DNA from: CCMP332 sp040218795
Lineage (GTDB): Bacteria; Bacteroidota; Bacteroidia; Cytophagales; CCMP332
NCBI GenBank assembly: GCA_040218795.1
Contig: JAVJQT010000005.1
Span: forward strand, 124,001 to 188,000
Direction of reading: 5' to 3'
Length of the DNA: 64,000 nucleotides
A program made the position numbers and the translations under genes. The number at the start of each line of letters is the position of its first letter. Positions within the stretch are counted from its first letter, which is position 1. A model generated the notes under the pieces. It was not told the origin of the DNA and did no database searches. It was given only the letters and a program-made list of their open reading frames with translations. Below, piece after piece: positions 52,590 to 62,108 of this stretch.

Positions 52590-54446
52590 ATGAGACTTAA
52601 ACTTTTATATACCAGCTTTCTTTTAATGAGCACCTTTTACGCTTCAGCGCAAATTTGCAATGGCAATAAAGGGGTCAATATATTTACAGAGGGCGATTTT
52701 GGTTCGGGTTCCAACAACATTTACCAATTCAATCCCGGGATAGCACCAGGCTATCAATACGTATTCAATCCACCCGTAAATGATGGACAATATTGTCTCA
52801 CCAACAGCCTTGTGCCATGGACACAAATCAATGGTTGGGGTTGGGTACGGATTCAGGACGACAGTCCCGACCCGGAAGGATACATGCTTCTCGTGAATGC
52901 GAGCTACGATACAGGTTTGTTTTATCAGGAGCTGGTTACGGACCTTTGTGAAAACAGCCTTTTTGAATTTACCGCGCGTATTTTTAATGTAGTTCAGGCC
53001 GGATCGAACAAGATCAAACCCAATGTTTCCTTTCTTATCGATGGCGTGGCGGTTTACAGCACCGGCGACATCCCTGAAAATGAGCAGTGGAACACCTATG
53101 GCTTTACATTCACTACGGCACCCGGACAGACCCAGGTTACCCTGGCGCTTAGAAATAATGCACCCGGAGGCATTGGGAATGATCTTGCCATCGACAATAT
53201 AAAATTCAGGGCTTGTGGTCCGCGAGCTGAAATTTTACCTCTGCAAACAGCTTTTGCCTGTGAAGATTCATCAGATGTTATTTTGGATGCGACGATTAGC
53301 GGAAATCAATACAATACGCCCAAATACCAATGGCAGCGTAGTTTGGATGAGGGCGCAAGTTGGCAAAATTTACCCGGCGATACCTTCCCCACTTATACAC
53401 ATACCGACAAATCCGGTGGCGCCTATTATTACAGATATTTTTTAGCCAATTCCCTGGCCAATTTGAATAACAGCAAGTGCAGAATTGTATCGAATCGAAA
53501 AATAGTACGGGTGACACCAAAATTCACCACGGTGCGCGACACCATTTGCGATGGCCTTAGTCGAACATTTGGTTTAAATGAATTCAGTATAAGCGGACAA
53601 TATACCGACAGTCTGATCACCTTTTTTGGCTGCGACAGCATCGTTACACTCGATCTCAAAGTGGTACCCGATGAAGGTATAAAAACCAATGTCGAAGTAA
53701 TAAATCCCAAATGCCTCGGAAGTGCCGATGGCGAAATTTATTTTAATTCATTTATTGACGGTACAGCTCCGTTTAGGGTAACAGTCAACGGAAATGTGAT
53801 CCCGGATTCATTTTTAACAGATCTTTCACCCGGATTGTATTCTGTAAATATTAGCGATCGATACGGTTGCAGTGCGGATACAAGTTTTATCATAGAGGAC
53901 CCTGATCAATTTCAATTGGATATTGGCCCTGATCTGAGCATCGATTTAGGCGATTCGGTAGAGATTCAAACTACCAGTAATTATCCAATAGAAAAATACA
54001 ATTGGAGCCCTTTAATATACAGCAATTGTTCACGCGATTGCGAGTCGATAAAAATATTGCCCAATAAAAATTTAACATTTATTCTCAACGCCATTTCAGG
54101 CAATGATTGTCGGGCGGGTGATTCAGTATTTATTGAAGTCAATGAAAAGCGGGCGATATTCATTCCCGATGTTTTTACACCGAATGGCGATGGTTATAAC
54201 GATCTCTTTTCATTGCAAGGCGAATTCCCTAATGTGCAGGAAGTTGTGGAATTTAAAATATTTGACCGATGGGGAAATACTGTTTATTCAAAAACAAATC
54301 TTGACATAAAAAACACCGAAATAGCCTGGAATGGGGAGTATCAAGGGGAGAATGTTTCACCGGGCGTTTACTATTATGAATACAAAGTCAGATTTCTCGA
54401 CGATGAGATATTAATTTATACAGGATATCTGCATCTTTTTCGTTAA
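52590..54446 (+). CDS. Large secreted protein with gliding-motility-type (CHU_C/T9SS type B) C-terminal domain
   Basis: 618 residues. Signal MRLKLLYTSFLLMSTFYASA. Residues ~25-205 form a jelly-roll-like module (NIYQFNPGIAPGYQYVFNPP, LALRNNAPGGIGNDLAIDN). Next are Ig-like and SprB-type stretches (NPKCLGSADGEIYFNSFIDG, DYRYGCSADTSF-type). The last ~90 residues are a CHU_C/gliding-motility-associated domain, FIPDVFTPNGDGYNDLFSLQ ... RWGNTVYSK ... GVYYYEYKV, which directs T9SS export. Probably a surface protein; a role in adhesion or motility is inferred. Confidence 0.85.
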   Translation: MRLKLLYTSFLLMSTFYASAQICNGNKGVNIFTEGDFGSGSNNIYQFNPGIAPGYQYVFNPPVNDGQYCLTNSLVPWTQINGWGWVRIQDDSPDPEGYMLLVNASYDTGLFYQELVTDLCENSLFEFTARIFNVVQAGSNKIKPNVSFLIDGVAVYSTGDIPENEQWNTYGFTFTTAPGQTQVTLALRNNAPGGIGNDLAIDNIKFRACGPRAEILPLQTAFACEDSSDVILDATISGNQYNTPKYQWQRSLDEGASWQNLPGDTFPTYTHTDKSGGAYYYRYFLANSLANLNNSKCRIVSNRKIVRVTPKFTTVRDTICDGLSRTFGLNEFSISGQYTDSLITFFGCDSIVTLDLKVVPDEGIKTNVEVINPKCLGSADGEIYFNSFIDGTAPFRVTVNGNVIPDSFLTDLSPGLYSVNISDRYGCSADTSFIIEDPDQFQLDIGPDLSIDLGDSVEIQTTSNYPIEKYNWSPLIYSNCSRDCESIKILPNKNLTFILNAISGNDCRAGDSVFIEVNEKRAIFIPDVFTPNGDGYNDLFSLQGEFPNVQEVVEFKIFDRWGNTVYSKTNLDIKNTEIAWNGEYQGENVSPGVYYYEYKVRFLDDEILIYTGYLHLFR

Positions 54447-54538
54447 GTCTGCGTTAATGATTAATAAGAGATTTTAAAAAAACTTATCAATTGATTATTG
54501 AAGATTAATTGAAATAAACCGAGCTTTGCATAGCAACT

Positions 54539-54946
54539 ATGAACACAACTTACCCATTTTATTTTAAAGAGTTATCCGATAAAAATGAAACAATCATTTC
54601 TCTTGAAGATGGATATATAAAGGTCATTTCAGTTGGTGTAAAAAACGAGCATTTTTCTCAAAACTTATGGCGCAATATCATAGAAGCCTGTGAAGAATGT
54701 GAGTGTTATAAAATTCTCGGAGTCACATTGACTACCAATGCCGATACAAATCAAAATTTAATTACCTATCCCCGCTTTCTTGATCAAATTGGCTTTAATG
54801 ATCAGTTAAAAGTAGCCTGGATTGAAAAAAATCCCGATTTCGATATCAGTTCTGAATTTTCTAAAACTGTTTTTCAAAACAGAAGTCTTCCGGGTCGCTT
54901 TTTTGAAAAAGAAGAAGATGCCAGGGAATGGCTGATGGAAAACTAA
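54539..54946 (+). CDS. Small cytoplasmic protein of unknown function, STAS/SpoIIAA-like
   Basis: 135 residues with alternating strands and helices: IKVISVGVKNEHFSQNLWRN, CYKILGVTLTTNADTNQNL, and the C-terminal GRFFEKEEDAREWLMEN. The end pattern 'F-x-E-EDAxEWL' is typical of SpoIIAA-like/STAS-like small proteins. Function unknown. The SRAP gene follows 31 nt later. Confidence 0.55.
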   Translation: MNTTYPFYFKELSDKNETIISLEDGYIKVISVGVKNEHFSQNLWRNIIEACEECECYKILGVTLTTNADTNQNLITYPRFLDQIGFNDQLKVAWIEKNPDFDISSEFSKTVFQNRSLPGRFFEKEEDAREWLMEN

Positions 54947-54977
54947 AAATCAATTTTATAAAGTATTATATTAGGGT

Positions 54978-55733
54978 ATGTGCTATAGTGTAAAATACCT
55001 TAAAGACAAATTGCATAAATATGCGAAGCATCACGATATAAATGATTCGCAAATCCCTCAATTATTCGATCAGCATTATACCGGTGGATTTGCACATCCT
55101 GACCTGGCTGTTTTACCCGACAGCGATCCAAAAACATTTCACACGTTCAATTGGGGTCTTATCCCATTTTGGGTAAAGGATATAAAAACAGCTACTAAAC
55201 TCTCAAATCAGACCCTGAACGCTCGTTCTGAAACTATGTTTGAGAAACCCTCTTTTAGAAACTCAGCAATGAAAAGACGCTGCTTAATTGTAGTGGATGG
55301 CTTTTATGAATACTATCATCTCGATAAACAAAAAATACCCTATTATATTTTTAAAAGAGATGAGCAAGCCATGCTTATGGCAGGCCTATGGGAAAAGTGG
55401 GAATTGCCTCAGGAGAAAATAAAAAGATACACAGTTTCAATTGTAACAACTTCGGCCAATAAATCATTGAGTAAAATTCACAATAACCCTACGGCTGTAA
55501 AACGTTCGGGTGCGAGAATGCCGGTAATTATACCGGAGGAATTAACTTCAGATTGGTTAAAACATGAAGAAGAACCAACAATTGAAAAGGAAAAAATACT
55601 GGATCTTTGCCAGCCCTATCCTGATGATCTAATCGATTATTATACCGTAGCCCATTCTTTGGGAAAATCAGGCGTAGGCAATTCACCGGAAGCCTGGAAA
55701 AAACACGATTACAATCTTATAGGCTTACCTTAA
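54978..55733 (+). CDS. SOS-response-associated peptidase family protein (SRAP/YedK/HMCES-like)
   Basis: 251 residues. The catalytic Cys is C2 after Met removal (MCYSVKYL). Further active-site residues visible are N81 in LNARSET, E111 in VDGFYEYYH and H168 in SKIHNNP. C2 forms a covalent link with abasic sites in single-stranded DNA. Between H168 and RMPVII are 11 residues (NNPTAVKRSGA), more than in E. coli YedK. Ends 7 nt from the convergent DUF4412 gene. Confidence 0.9.
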   Translation: MCYSVKYLKDKLHKYAKHHDINDSQIPQLFDQHYTGGFAHPDLAVLPDSDPKTFHTFNWGLIPFWVKDIKTATKLSNQTLNARSETMFEKPSFRNSAMKRRCLIVVDGFYEYYHLDKQKIPYYIFKRDEQAMLMAGLWEKWELPQEKIKRYTVSIVTTSANKSLSKIHNNPTAVKRSGARMPVIIPEELTSDWLKHEEEPTIEKEKILDLCQPYPDDLIDYYTVAHSLGKSGVGNSPEAWKKHDYNLIGLP

Positions 55734-55740
55734 AATTAGT

Positions 55741-56562
55741 CTATTTACCCGATTTCATTTCTTTAAGCAAGTCGATTTTCTTAAAATTTGAAGGTACTTC
55801 AAAAGCCTCGGTAGGAATTTCTTTTTGGGATATCTTTTCCAGTATTTCTTCGGAGCGTTTAAACTCTTCATTATAGGCAATGCTTTTGACCGGAATGCCC
55901 TCTTCAATTGATGGATAAGAAGATGAAAGAGAGGTATTATAATTTTCACCTGATATCGTATTCATCATTTTGCCCATGTTTTCTCTCATAAATTCCATCA
56001 TTTTTGTATACACATTGAAATAAGAGTCTTGCACTTCAAATTGATCGATTGAAGCTATAAACACTTCTTCTATTTTTTGGTCATTGGCAGTGCCAACATA
56101 TTTATCCGTTGAATAGGGGCCAATTTTCACCTTTTCTTCTGTCAATTCATATTCCACTTTCGGGATTTCTTTTGAAAACATACCCGCCATTCTTTCCTGA
56201 AGCATTGCTCTTTGCGCTTCGGGCATTTGGGCCATTTGCTGTTCCATCATTTTTCTTGAGGCTTCCATCTGAGCATTCATCTCTTCCATTTCAACCTGAG
56301 AAATTTCCGAATATTTTTCTTTATCCCTCATCACCATGGTAATGATCTGTTCATCTGAATCGTAAATCATAATGGGCTCATTCATATCATCGGAAGATAT
56401 TTTCATTTTGGTTTCTGATATCCAAATAACCGATTTCTTTTCTGCCTTTATAGTTTCACCATTATTGGAAAACTGCTTATGGGCCATTATTATTTCCACT
56501 CCGTTTTGCGCAAAACTTCCAAGAGAAAGTAAAACACATAAAATGCTAATAACTGTTTTCAT
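55741..56562 (-). CDS. Exported DUF4412 protein
   Basis: 273 residues; KTVISILCVLLSLGSFAQ is the signal. DUF4412 pattern: KSVIWISETKMKISSDDMNE, PIMIYDSDEQIITMVMRDKE, Met/Glu-rich helix EEMNAQMEASRKMMEQQMAQ and MLQERMAGMFSKE. Function unknown; the family is periplasmic or outer-membrane linked. It is the last gene of the sulfate-activation operon, 12 nt after cysN; whether it acts in that pathway is not clear. Confidence 0.78.
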   Translation of the reverse strand: MKTVISILCVLLSLGSFAQNGVEIIMAHKQFSNNGETIKAEKKSVIWISETKMKISSDDMNEPIMIYDSDEQIITMVMRDKEKYSEISQVEMEEMNAQMEASRKMMEQQMAQMPEAQRAMLQERMAGMFSKEIPKVEYELTEEKVKIGPYSTDKYVGTANDQKIEEVFIASIDQFEVQDSYFNVYTKMMEFMRENMGKMMNTISGENYNTSLSSSYPSIEEGIPVKSIAYNEEFKRSEEILEKISQKEIPTEAFEVPSNFKKIDLLKEMKSGK

Positions 56563-56574
56563 GCTAATTTAATT

Positions 56575-57870
56575 TTAAGAACCCGGCAGGATCATACCCG
56601 CACCTACGGTTTCATTCGTAAACTCATCAATCATTATTATACTACCTGTACCTCTGTTTCTATTATAAGGATCGTGCATCAGCGGTTTTGTGGTGCGAAT
56701 CAAAATTCTGCCAATGTCATTTAAACCAATTTCCTTATCGTCCTGGTAGCGATGAAGTGTGTTGATATTCATTTTGTACTTCACTTCTTTGATAATGCAC
56801 CTCATATCATTGGTCGTGTGCTTTATGGCATACTTACCACCAACAGCCAATTTTTTTTGATTTAACCAGCAAATCATCAATTCGATGTCCTGCCCTACTT
56901 TGGGCTGATTATTTGGTTTTGCAATCAGATCGCCCCTTGAGATATCTATTTCATCTTCAAGTGTAAGGGTAACCGCCATAGGGGGATGCGCTTCATCCAA
57001 TTCTCCATCAAATGAATCGATGGCCTTTACCTTTGTAGTAAATCCGGATGGCAAAACAATCACTTCATCTCCTTTTTTGATAACCCCTCCTTCAACTCTA
57101 CCGGCATAGCCTCTGAAGTCATGCCATTTATCGCTCATTGGCCGGATAACATATTGCACCGGAAATCTGGTGTCAATAAAATTATAGTCAGAATTAATCT
57201 GGATATTTTCTAAGGTATAAAGCAATGTGGCGCCTTGATACCAATCCATGTTTTTGGATTTATCCACTACATTATCACCATGCAATGCAGAAATCGGAAT
57301 GTATCGCACATCATTGATATCCAATTTTGAGCTAAATTCGGTGAAGTCATGCTTGATCTTTTCAAAGACCTCTTCTTTGTATTCGACCAAATCCATTTTG
57401 TTAACACACACGATGATGTGTTTGATCTGCAAAAGCGAAGCTATAAAAGCATGTCGACAAGTTTGCTCAATCACTCCTTTACGGGCATCTACAAGTATAA
57501 TAGCCAGATTGGCTGTGGATGCTCCCGTCACCATATTTCTTGTGTATTGAATATGGCCCGGTGTATCGGCAATTATAAATTTTCGTTTTGGCGTTGCAAA
57601 ATAGCGGTAGGCAACATCTATGGTAATTCCCTGTTCTCTTTCTGCTTTTAGTCCATCGGTAAGCAATGCGAGATTCACATTTTCATCTCCCCTCCTTTTC
57701 GAAGACTGTTCTATCGCTTCCATTTGATCCTCAAATATGGATTTTGAATCGAACATTAGTCTCCCGATCAATGTACTTTTGCCATCATCCACACTTCCTG
57801 CTGTAGTAAAGCGCAGAAGATCCATGTTGAGATAATTTTCAGTTATTTCTTTTACGTCGCTATTCGCCAT
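56575..57870 (-). CDS. cysN: Sulfate adenylyltransferase large (GTPase) subunit CysN
   Basis: 431 residues. EF-Tu-like GTPase: GSVDDGKSTLIGRL (Walker A, 25-38), DTPGHIQYTRNM (switch II), VNKMDLVEY (G4). C-terminal beta-barrels include VLPSGFTTKVKAIDSFDGEL and RGDLIAKPNN. It drives, by GTP hydrolysis, APS formation by CysD. It is the CysN-only length; no APS-kinase domain is fused, and cysC is a separate gene in the same operon. Follows cysD by 2 nt. Confidence 0.95.
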   Translation of the reverse strand: MANSDVKEITENYLNMDLLRFTTAGSVDDGKSTLIGRLMFDSKSIFEDQMEAIEQSSKRRGDENVNLALLTDGLKAEREQGITIDVAYRYFATPKRKFIIADTPGHIQYTRNMVTGASTANLAIILVDARKGVIEQTCRHAFIASLLQIKHIIVCVNKMDLVEYKEEVFEKIKHDFTEFSSKLDINDVRYIPISALHGDNVVDKSKNMDWYQGATLLYTLENIQINSDYNFIDTRFPVQYVIRPMSDKWHDFRGYAGRVEGGVIKKGDEVIVLPSGFTTKVKAIDSFDGELDEAHPPMAVTLTLEDEIDISRGDLIAKPNNQPKVGQDIELMICWLNQKKLAVGGKYAIKHTTNDMRCIIKEVKYKMNINTLHRYQDDKEIGLNDIGRILIRTTKPLMHDPYNRNRGTGSIIMIDEFTNETVGAGMILPGS

Positions 57871-57872
57871 TT

Positions 57873-58778
57873 TTAAAAGTATCCTTGTATTTTTCGTTCT
57901 TCCATTGCCGCTTCGGATCGCTTATCATCTGCTCTTCCGCCGCGTTCTGTAATTCTTGCAGATGCCACTTCCTGAATAATGTCTTGCACATCCGCAGCTT
58001 TTGATTCTACTGCTCCCGTACAGGTCATATCACCCAGTGTTCTGTATCTTATTATTTTTTCTTCATAGGTTTCGCCCTTCATCAATGTGATGAAATCAGA
58101 CTTAGCCAAAAGCATATTGTCCCTTTCTACTACTTCTCTTTTATGAGAGAAATAAATGCTCGGTAGATCTATTTTTTCCTGTGCGATATATTGCCACACG
58201 TCCATTTCTGTCCAATTGGAAATAGGAAATACGCGAAAATGCTCACCTACATGTTTTCTTCCGTTGAAAAGATTCCAAAGTTCAGGTCTTTGATTTTTGG
58301 GATCCCATTGGCCAAAATCATCCCTGTGTGAAAAAAAACGTTCTTTGGCTCTTGCTTTTTCTTCATCTCTTCTGGCTCCACCAAATGCGGCATCAAATTT
58401 TAATTCTTCTATTGAATCCAAAAGTGTGATCGATTGGATGGCATTCCTACTTGGGTTTGGCCCTTTTTCTTCCTGAGCTTTTCCTTTATCAATGGAATCC
58501 TGAACATAACGCACAATAAGTTCGGCCCCTACTTCCTTTGCCATACTATCTCTGTATTCTATGGCCTCAGGAAAATTGTGTCCTGTATCAATATGCATTA
58601 AAGGAAATGGGATTTTAGCTGGCCAAAATGCTTTTTGAGCAAGACGAACCAGACAAATAGAGTCTTTTCCTCCTGAAAATAATAATACGGGTTTTTCAAA
58701 TTGGGCCGCCACCTCTCTGAAAATAAAAATGGCTTCGGCTTCCAGTTGTTCTAAGTGTGTTAATGTATATGAACTCAT
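57873..58778 (-). CDS. cysD: Sulfate adenylyltransferase small subunit CysD
   Basis: 301 residues. The PP-loop LLFSGGKDSICL (SGGKDS at 35-40) adenylates sulfate to APS. FPLMHIDTGHNFPEAIEYRD, AFGGARRDEEKARAKER and FPISNWTEMDVWQYIAQEKI are characteristic. It works with CysN. Starts 3 nt after cysC ends and ends 2 nt before cysN. Confidence 0.96.
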   Translation of the reverse strand: MSSYTLTHLEQLEAEAIFIFREVAAQFEKPVLLFSGGKDSICLVRLAQKAFWPAKIPFPLMHIDTGHNFPEAIEYRDSMAKEVGAELIVRYVQDSIDKGKAQEEKGPNPSRNAIQSITLLDSIEELKFDAAFGGARRDEEKARAKERFFSHRDDFGQWDPKNQRPELWNLFNGRKHVGEHFRVFPISNWTEMDVWQYIAQEKIDLPSIYFSHKREVVERDNMLLAKSDFITLMKGETYEEKIIRYRTLGDMTCTGAVESKAADVQDIIQEVASARITERGGRADDKRSEAAMEERKIQGYF

Positions 58779-58781
58779 AAT

Positions 58782-59378
58782 TTACTTAGTGACTATCTTA
58801 ATTACTTCATTGAAAAGCAGCTGCTCGCTGTCTTCAAGACTGTGAATATCTGTCTTTATTTCTATGGCCGGATCTTTTGGTTCATCAAATGGTGCATCCA
58901 GGCCTGTAAAATTCTTAATTTCACCATTCATGGCCTTTTTATAAAGCCCTTTAACATCGCGTTCCGCACAAACATCAAAAGGACAGTTAATAAAAACTTC
59001 GTAAAAGTTTTCAGTTCCAATAATTTCTCGAGCCATTTCACGAATTTTATAAGTAGGACTTATAAGTGAACAAATCGTTATGATCCCACAGTTCATAAAA
59101 AGTTTAGAAACTTCCGCAGCCCTACGGATATTTTCGATCCGGTCTTCCTCGCTAAAACCAAGATTGTTGTTTACCCCTGTTCTCAAATTATCGCCATCCA
59201 ACAGTTTGGTAGTAAATCCTTTTTCAAATAAGGCATTCTCCAAACCTCTGGCCAGAGTACTTTTGCCCGAGCCGGATAATCCGGTCATCCAAAAGACCAC
59301 CGCTTTCTGATTAAGGAGTGACTCTTTATCCTTCTTTTTTAAGATCTTATCAAAAATAGGGTGAATGTTCTCTGCCAT
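58782..59378 (-). CDS. cysC: Adenylylsulfate (APS) kinase CysC
   Basis: 198 residues. Walker A GLSGSGKST (33-41), DGDNLRTGVNNNLGFSEEDR and ICSLISPTYKIREMAREI are APS-kinase marks. It phosphorylates APS to PAPS, the sulfate donor for sulfotransferases. A -7-type box lies 17 nt upstream of its start, so it may have its own promoter apart from the cysQ transcript. No PAPS reductase follows, suggesting PAPS is used for sulfation. Confidence 0.95.
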   Translation of the reverse strand: MAENIHPIFDKILKKKDKESLLNQKAVVFWMTGLSGSGKSTLARGLENALFEKGFTTKLLDGDNLRTGVNNNLGFSEEDRIENIRRAAEVSKLFMNCGIITICSLISPTYKIREMAREIIGTENFYEVFINCPFDVCAERDVKGLYKKAMNGEIKNFTGLDAPFDEPKDPAIEIKTDIHSLEDSEQLLFNEVIKIVTK

Positions 59379-59395
59379 GCTTCAATTCGAAGCTG

Positions 59396-59403
59396 CAAAA
59401 TTA
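59396..59403 (-). promoter_or_regulatory. Internal -7 box before cysC
   Basis: On the minus strand TAATTTTG matches TAnnTTTG, 17 nt before the cysC start. Between it and the ATG is gcttcgaattgaagc, a small dyad. No convincing -33 was found. Confidence 0.4.
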
Positions 59404-59425
59404 GGGAATTTATTTGATCTTGGCT

Positions 59426-60208
59426 TTAGAATCCAAGACATAAAAAACTCCCGTTGAGAAGCTCTTCCTTATTGTACCTGAATTTATCTTTAGCGCTCTG
59501 TCCATGGTACATTCTTCCGCCGGCGGCGAGCAAAATGGCCTGCCCCGCAGCTGTGTCCCATTCCATGGTTGGGCCGTGCCGGTAATAAATATCTGCTTTA
59601 CCTTCAGCAACCATACAAAACTTAAGTGAACTACCCTTGGAAATAGTACCAACCACATTGTACCTGCTCAAAACTTCCTCTTCCTCATCGGATGCATGCG
59701 ATTTGCTACGTACGGCTATCCTTTTATCCGATCTCTTATTGACCTCTAATTTCTCGAGTTTATCACCAACCTTTTTAAAAGCGCCATCCATTGAGGCACC
59801 GAAATATAATGTTTCTCTCACAGGAACATAAATAACACCAAATACCGGTTCGCGATTGTGAATAAGCGCAATGTTTACAGTGAATTCTCCATTCCTCTTT
59901 ATAAATTCCTTGGTCCCGTCAAGCGGATCAACCAGCCAATAGGTTTCCCAGCCCTTGCGTTTTACATAATCCCCCGGATCGGATTCTTCTGACATAATTG
60001 GGTATTCAAAATTACCTTGAAGCTCTCTCATTATAACTTCATGACTGGCTTTGTCGGCCAGGGTCAGCGGGGATTTATCCGACTTTATATCCACTTCAGA
60101 AGAAAGTTCCGGGTTATTATATATGTCTAAAATGGCTTTGCCCGCCTTGACTGCAATCTTTATTACTTTTTCTGAATTGAAATTTAATGTCATGCTAATT
60201 GGTTTCAA
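59426..60208 (-). CDS. cysQ: 3'(2'),5'-bisphosphate nucleotidase CysQ
   Basis: 260 residues. Inositol-phosphatase-fold metal site: E74-E75 in PIMSEESDP, and D94, D97 in WLVDPLDGTKEF; later GPTMEWDTAAGQ. It turns PAP, the by-product of sulfotransferases, into AMP and so keeps sulfation going. It overlaps the aminotransferase gene by 14 nt and lies 47 nt before cysC. Position beside PAPS synthesis and a sulfotransferase supports this role. Confidence 0.93.
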   Translation of the reverse strand: MKPISMTLNFNSEKVIKIAVKAGKAILDIYNNPELSSEVDIKSDKSPLTLADKASHEVIMRELQGNFEYPIMSEESDPGDYVKRKGWETYWLVDPLDGTKEFIKRNGEFTVNIALIHNREPVFGVIYVPVRETLYFGASMDGAFKKVGDKLEKLEVNKRSDKRIAVRSKSHASDEEEEVLSRYNVVGTISKGSSLKFCMVAEGKADIYYRHGPTMEWDTAAGQAILLAAGGRMYHGQSAKDKFRYNKEELLNGSFLCLGF

Positions 60209-61130
60209 ATGTAAATTTTATTTCCTCAAAATCGGGAATTGCTTCACCCTCATTATCAGTTAGATGCTTGTATAAGTCTTTAATTTTTTGTGTGATTATT
60301 CCCGATTGAAATACCCGTCCATCGATTTTCTTTACCGCTGTGATCTCTCCCATGGTTCCTGTAATAAAAACCTCATTTGCAGTGTACAATTCAGATAAGC
60401 TTATTCTCGCTTCACGGATATCCAAATTCTGTATTCCCGAAAATGCCAAAACCGTATTTCTTGTTATGCCCGGCAAACAGGCATCCGCAAAGGGCGTTTT
60501 CACTATACCATTTTTTACAATAAAAATATTTGTGGCATTGGTCTCAGCGACAAAGCCATCAATATCGAGCATTACAGCATCATCCACACCTGCTAAATTG
60601 GCCTCAATTTTTGCCATAATATTATTCAGTAAATTATTATGGTGAATTTTTGAATCAAGACATTGCGGCGTATTTCTTCTAATTGTAGAACTGATCAATT
60701 CAACACCCGCTTCCTTAAATACAGGTGGTTTCCATTCGGCGATTACAATTAAAGTGCATCCGTATTGGTTCCAGTGCGGACTCATTCCCGACGTGACTTT
60801 TTTTCCTCTTGAAAGCGTAAGCCGGATGTGGGTATTATTGCGCATGCCATTGGCTTTCAAAGTTTCAAACACTGCCTCTTTAATAGATGTACTCGAAGGA
60901 ATGTTTTCAAAATGCAATGCCTTGGCCGAATCCATCATTCTGTCGAGGTGTTTTTGAAAATTGAGGATTTTGCCATTATAAACTCTCAGGCCTTCCCAAA
61001 CACCATCTCCGCCTTGTACCAAACTATCAAAGACAGATATTTTTGCCTCCTCACGAGGGTATAGCTTTCCATCAATATAGATTAGAATGTTTTCATTCTG
61101 TTTGTATGGTATTTTAGCTGCTGCTTTCAT
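60195..61130 (-). CDS. Class IV (branched-chain/D-amino-acid type) PLP aminotransferase
   Basis: 311 residues. Fold-type IV: SVFDSLVQGGDGVWEGLRVY, LTLSRGKKVTSG, HHNNLLNNIMAKIEAN (probable PLP lysine) and DGFVAETNATNIFIVKNG, VLAFSGIQNLDIREA. It overlaps the sulfotransferase gene by 4 nt and cysQ by 14 nt, so it is tightly coupled to sulfation genes rather than to ilv/leu genes. Its substrate is unknown; it may make an amine or keto acid that is then sulfated, or not be a branched-chain enzyme at all. Confidence 0.82.
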   Translation of the reverse strand: MKAAAKIPYKQNENILIYIDGKLYPREEAKISVFDSLVQGGDGVWEGLRVYNGKILNFQKHLDRMMDSAKALHFENIPSSTSIKEAVFETLKANGMRNNTHIRLTLSRGKKVTSGMSPHWNQYGCTLIVIAEWKPPVFKEAGVELISSTIRRNTPQCLDSKIHHNNLLNNIMAKIEANLAGVDDAVMLDIDGFVAETNATNIFIVKNGIVKTPFADACLPGITRNTVLAFSGIQNLDIREARISLSELYTANEVFITGTMGEITAVKKIDGRVFQSGIITQKIKDLYKHLTDNEGEAIPDFEEIKFTFETN

Positions 61131-61846
61131 TTAATCTTTAGCGAACGATCCTGCAATATTTCATAAATAATCTCAGATTCTTTTAGTAAAGGCATTAATC
61201 TTTTGGGAATTTCAACTTCTTTCCTGGAATTAGGCATAAACCCTTCGCTTTGATGTAAGCTTGTATACCAGTATTTCGACCAAACGCCATCTTCCCTGAT
61301 CCCACCTTTGCTCCATTTCAACATGGAGGATGAAAAAGGGATTCCGGCAAAATCACATATGGATTTTAAACCTTTAGCGGGATTTTGAAGTATATCCCTT
61401 GAATCAATTAAGAAAACCTCTCGCCCTTTTTCTTTTAAGTAATCCGTCATTTTTAGTAAGTCCGTATAACCTAAATCCGATATGTCAGGATGACTTATTT
61501 CTTTGATATAGCTCGCAATTACAAATTTCGGCTCTCTTATTAAAAACACATTGCACAATTTATCGAGAATATTGAGCGGCAAATCAAGCACATGATGACA
61601 CATGTTTTTGAAGAATACAATTTCTGTCTGAAATTGCTTTTCGCGGAGCGTAAAAATTACTTCATCGCGATTGCTGCTCATAGACCTAAGCGTCTCTTCT
61701 CTTCCGGGATGATCGATTCCGGTTACTTTGAGATAAAAAGCATACAAAGGTTCATCGACTACAGTGGTATCATTTCGTTGTGCAAATGCATACATCATTG
61801 CGGTCGAAATGTTTCTGGGACCCGACCAAAGACTAATTCTTTTCAT
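61127..61846 (-). CDS. P-loop sulfotransferase family protein
   Basis: 239 residues. KRISLWSGPRNISTAMMYAF is the PAPS 5'-phosphosulfate-binding loop, VVDEPLYAFYL is the substrate/acid segment, and VFLIREPKFVIASYIKE is the 3'-phosphate-binding strand. It should move sulfate from PAPS to a small molecule or glycan. It is the first gene of the operon and overlaps the aminotransferase gene by 4 nt. Plant and bacterial proteins that join a sulfotransferase-like to an aminotransferase-like domain exist, as I recall, so the pair may act together. Confidence 0.85.
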   Translation of the reverse strand: MKRISLWSGPRNISTAMMYAFAQRNDTTVVDEPLYAFYLKVTGIDHPGREETLRSMSSNRDEVIFTLREKQFQTEIVFFKNMCHHVLDLPLNILDKLCNVFLIREPKFVIASYIKEISHPDISDLGYTDLLKMTDYLKEKGREVFLIDSRDILQNPAKGLKSICDFAGIPFSSSMLKWSKGGIREDGVWSKYWYTSLHQSEGFMPNSRKEVEIPKRLMPLLKESEIIYEILQDRSLKIK

Positions 61847-62108
61847 TTTCAGCGCAGAAATTTAATTCAAAATCCATCTATTTCTCAAAATGTATTACGT
61901 GCAAAATTGCCCAATTTGAATAAATCAAAAATGTGTAAAATAATTGCATTTTATATATATACCTGTATATCAGTATATTAAACAAATAAAATCGTATAAT
62001 TTGAGCTGTATTTTCTTACATCAAATTGTATTTTCAAAAGATTTGAAAATTGTATTCTTAGCCGGGGATTAATTATCTTCAATAACGTAAACTAAATTTT
62101 CGGAAAGG

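Noticed and set aside
62031..62049. AT-rich inverted repeat (ttttcaaa...tttgaaaa) upstream of the two-helix membrane protein
   Set aside because: Low-complexity AT sequence with 8-bp arms; likely by chance without conservation data.
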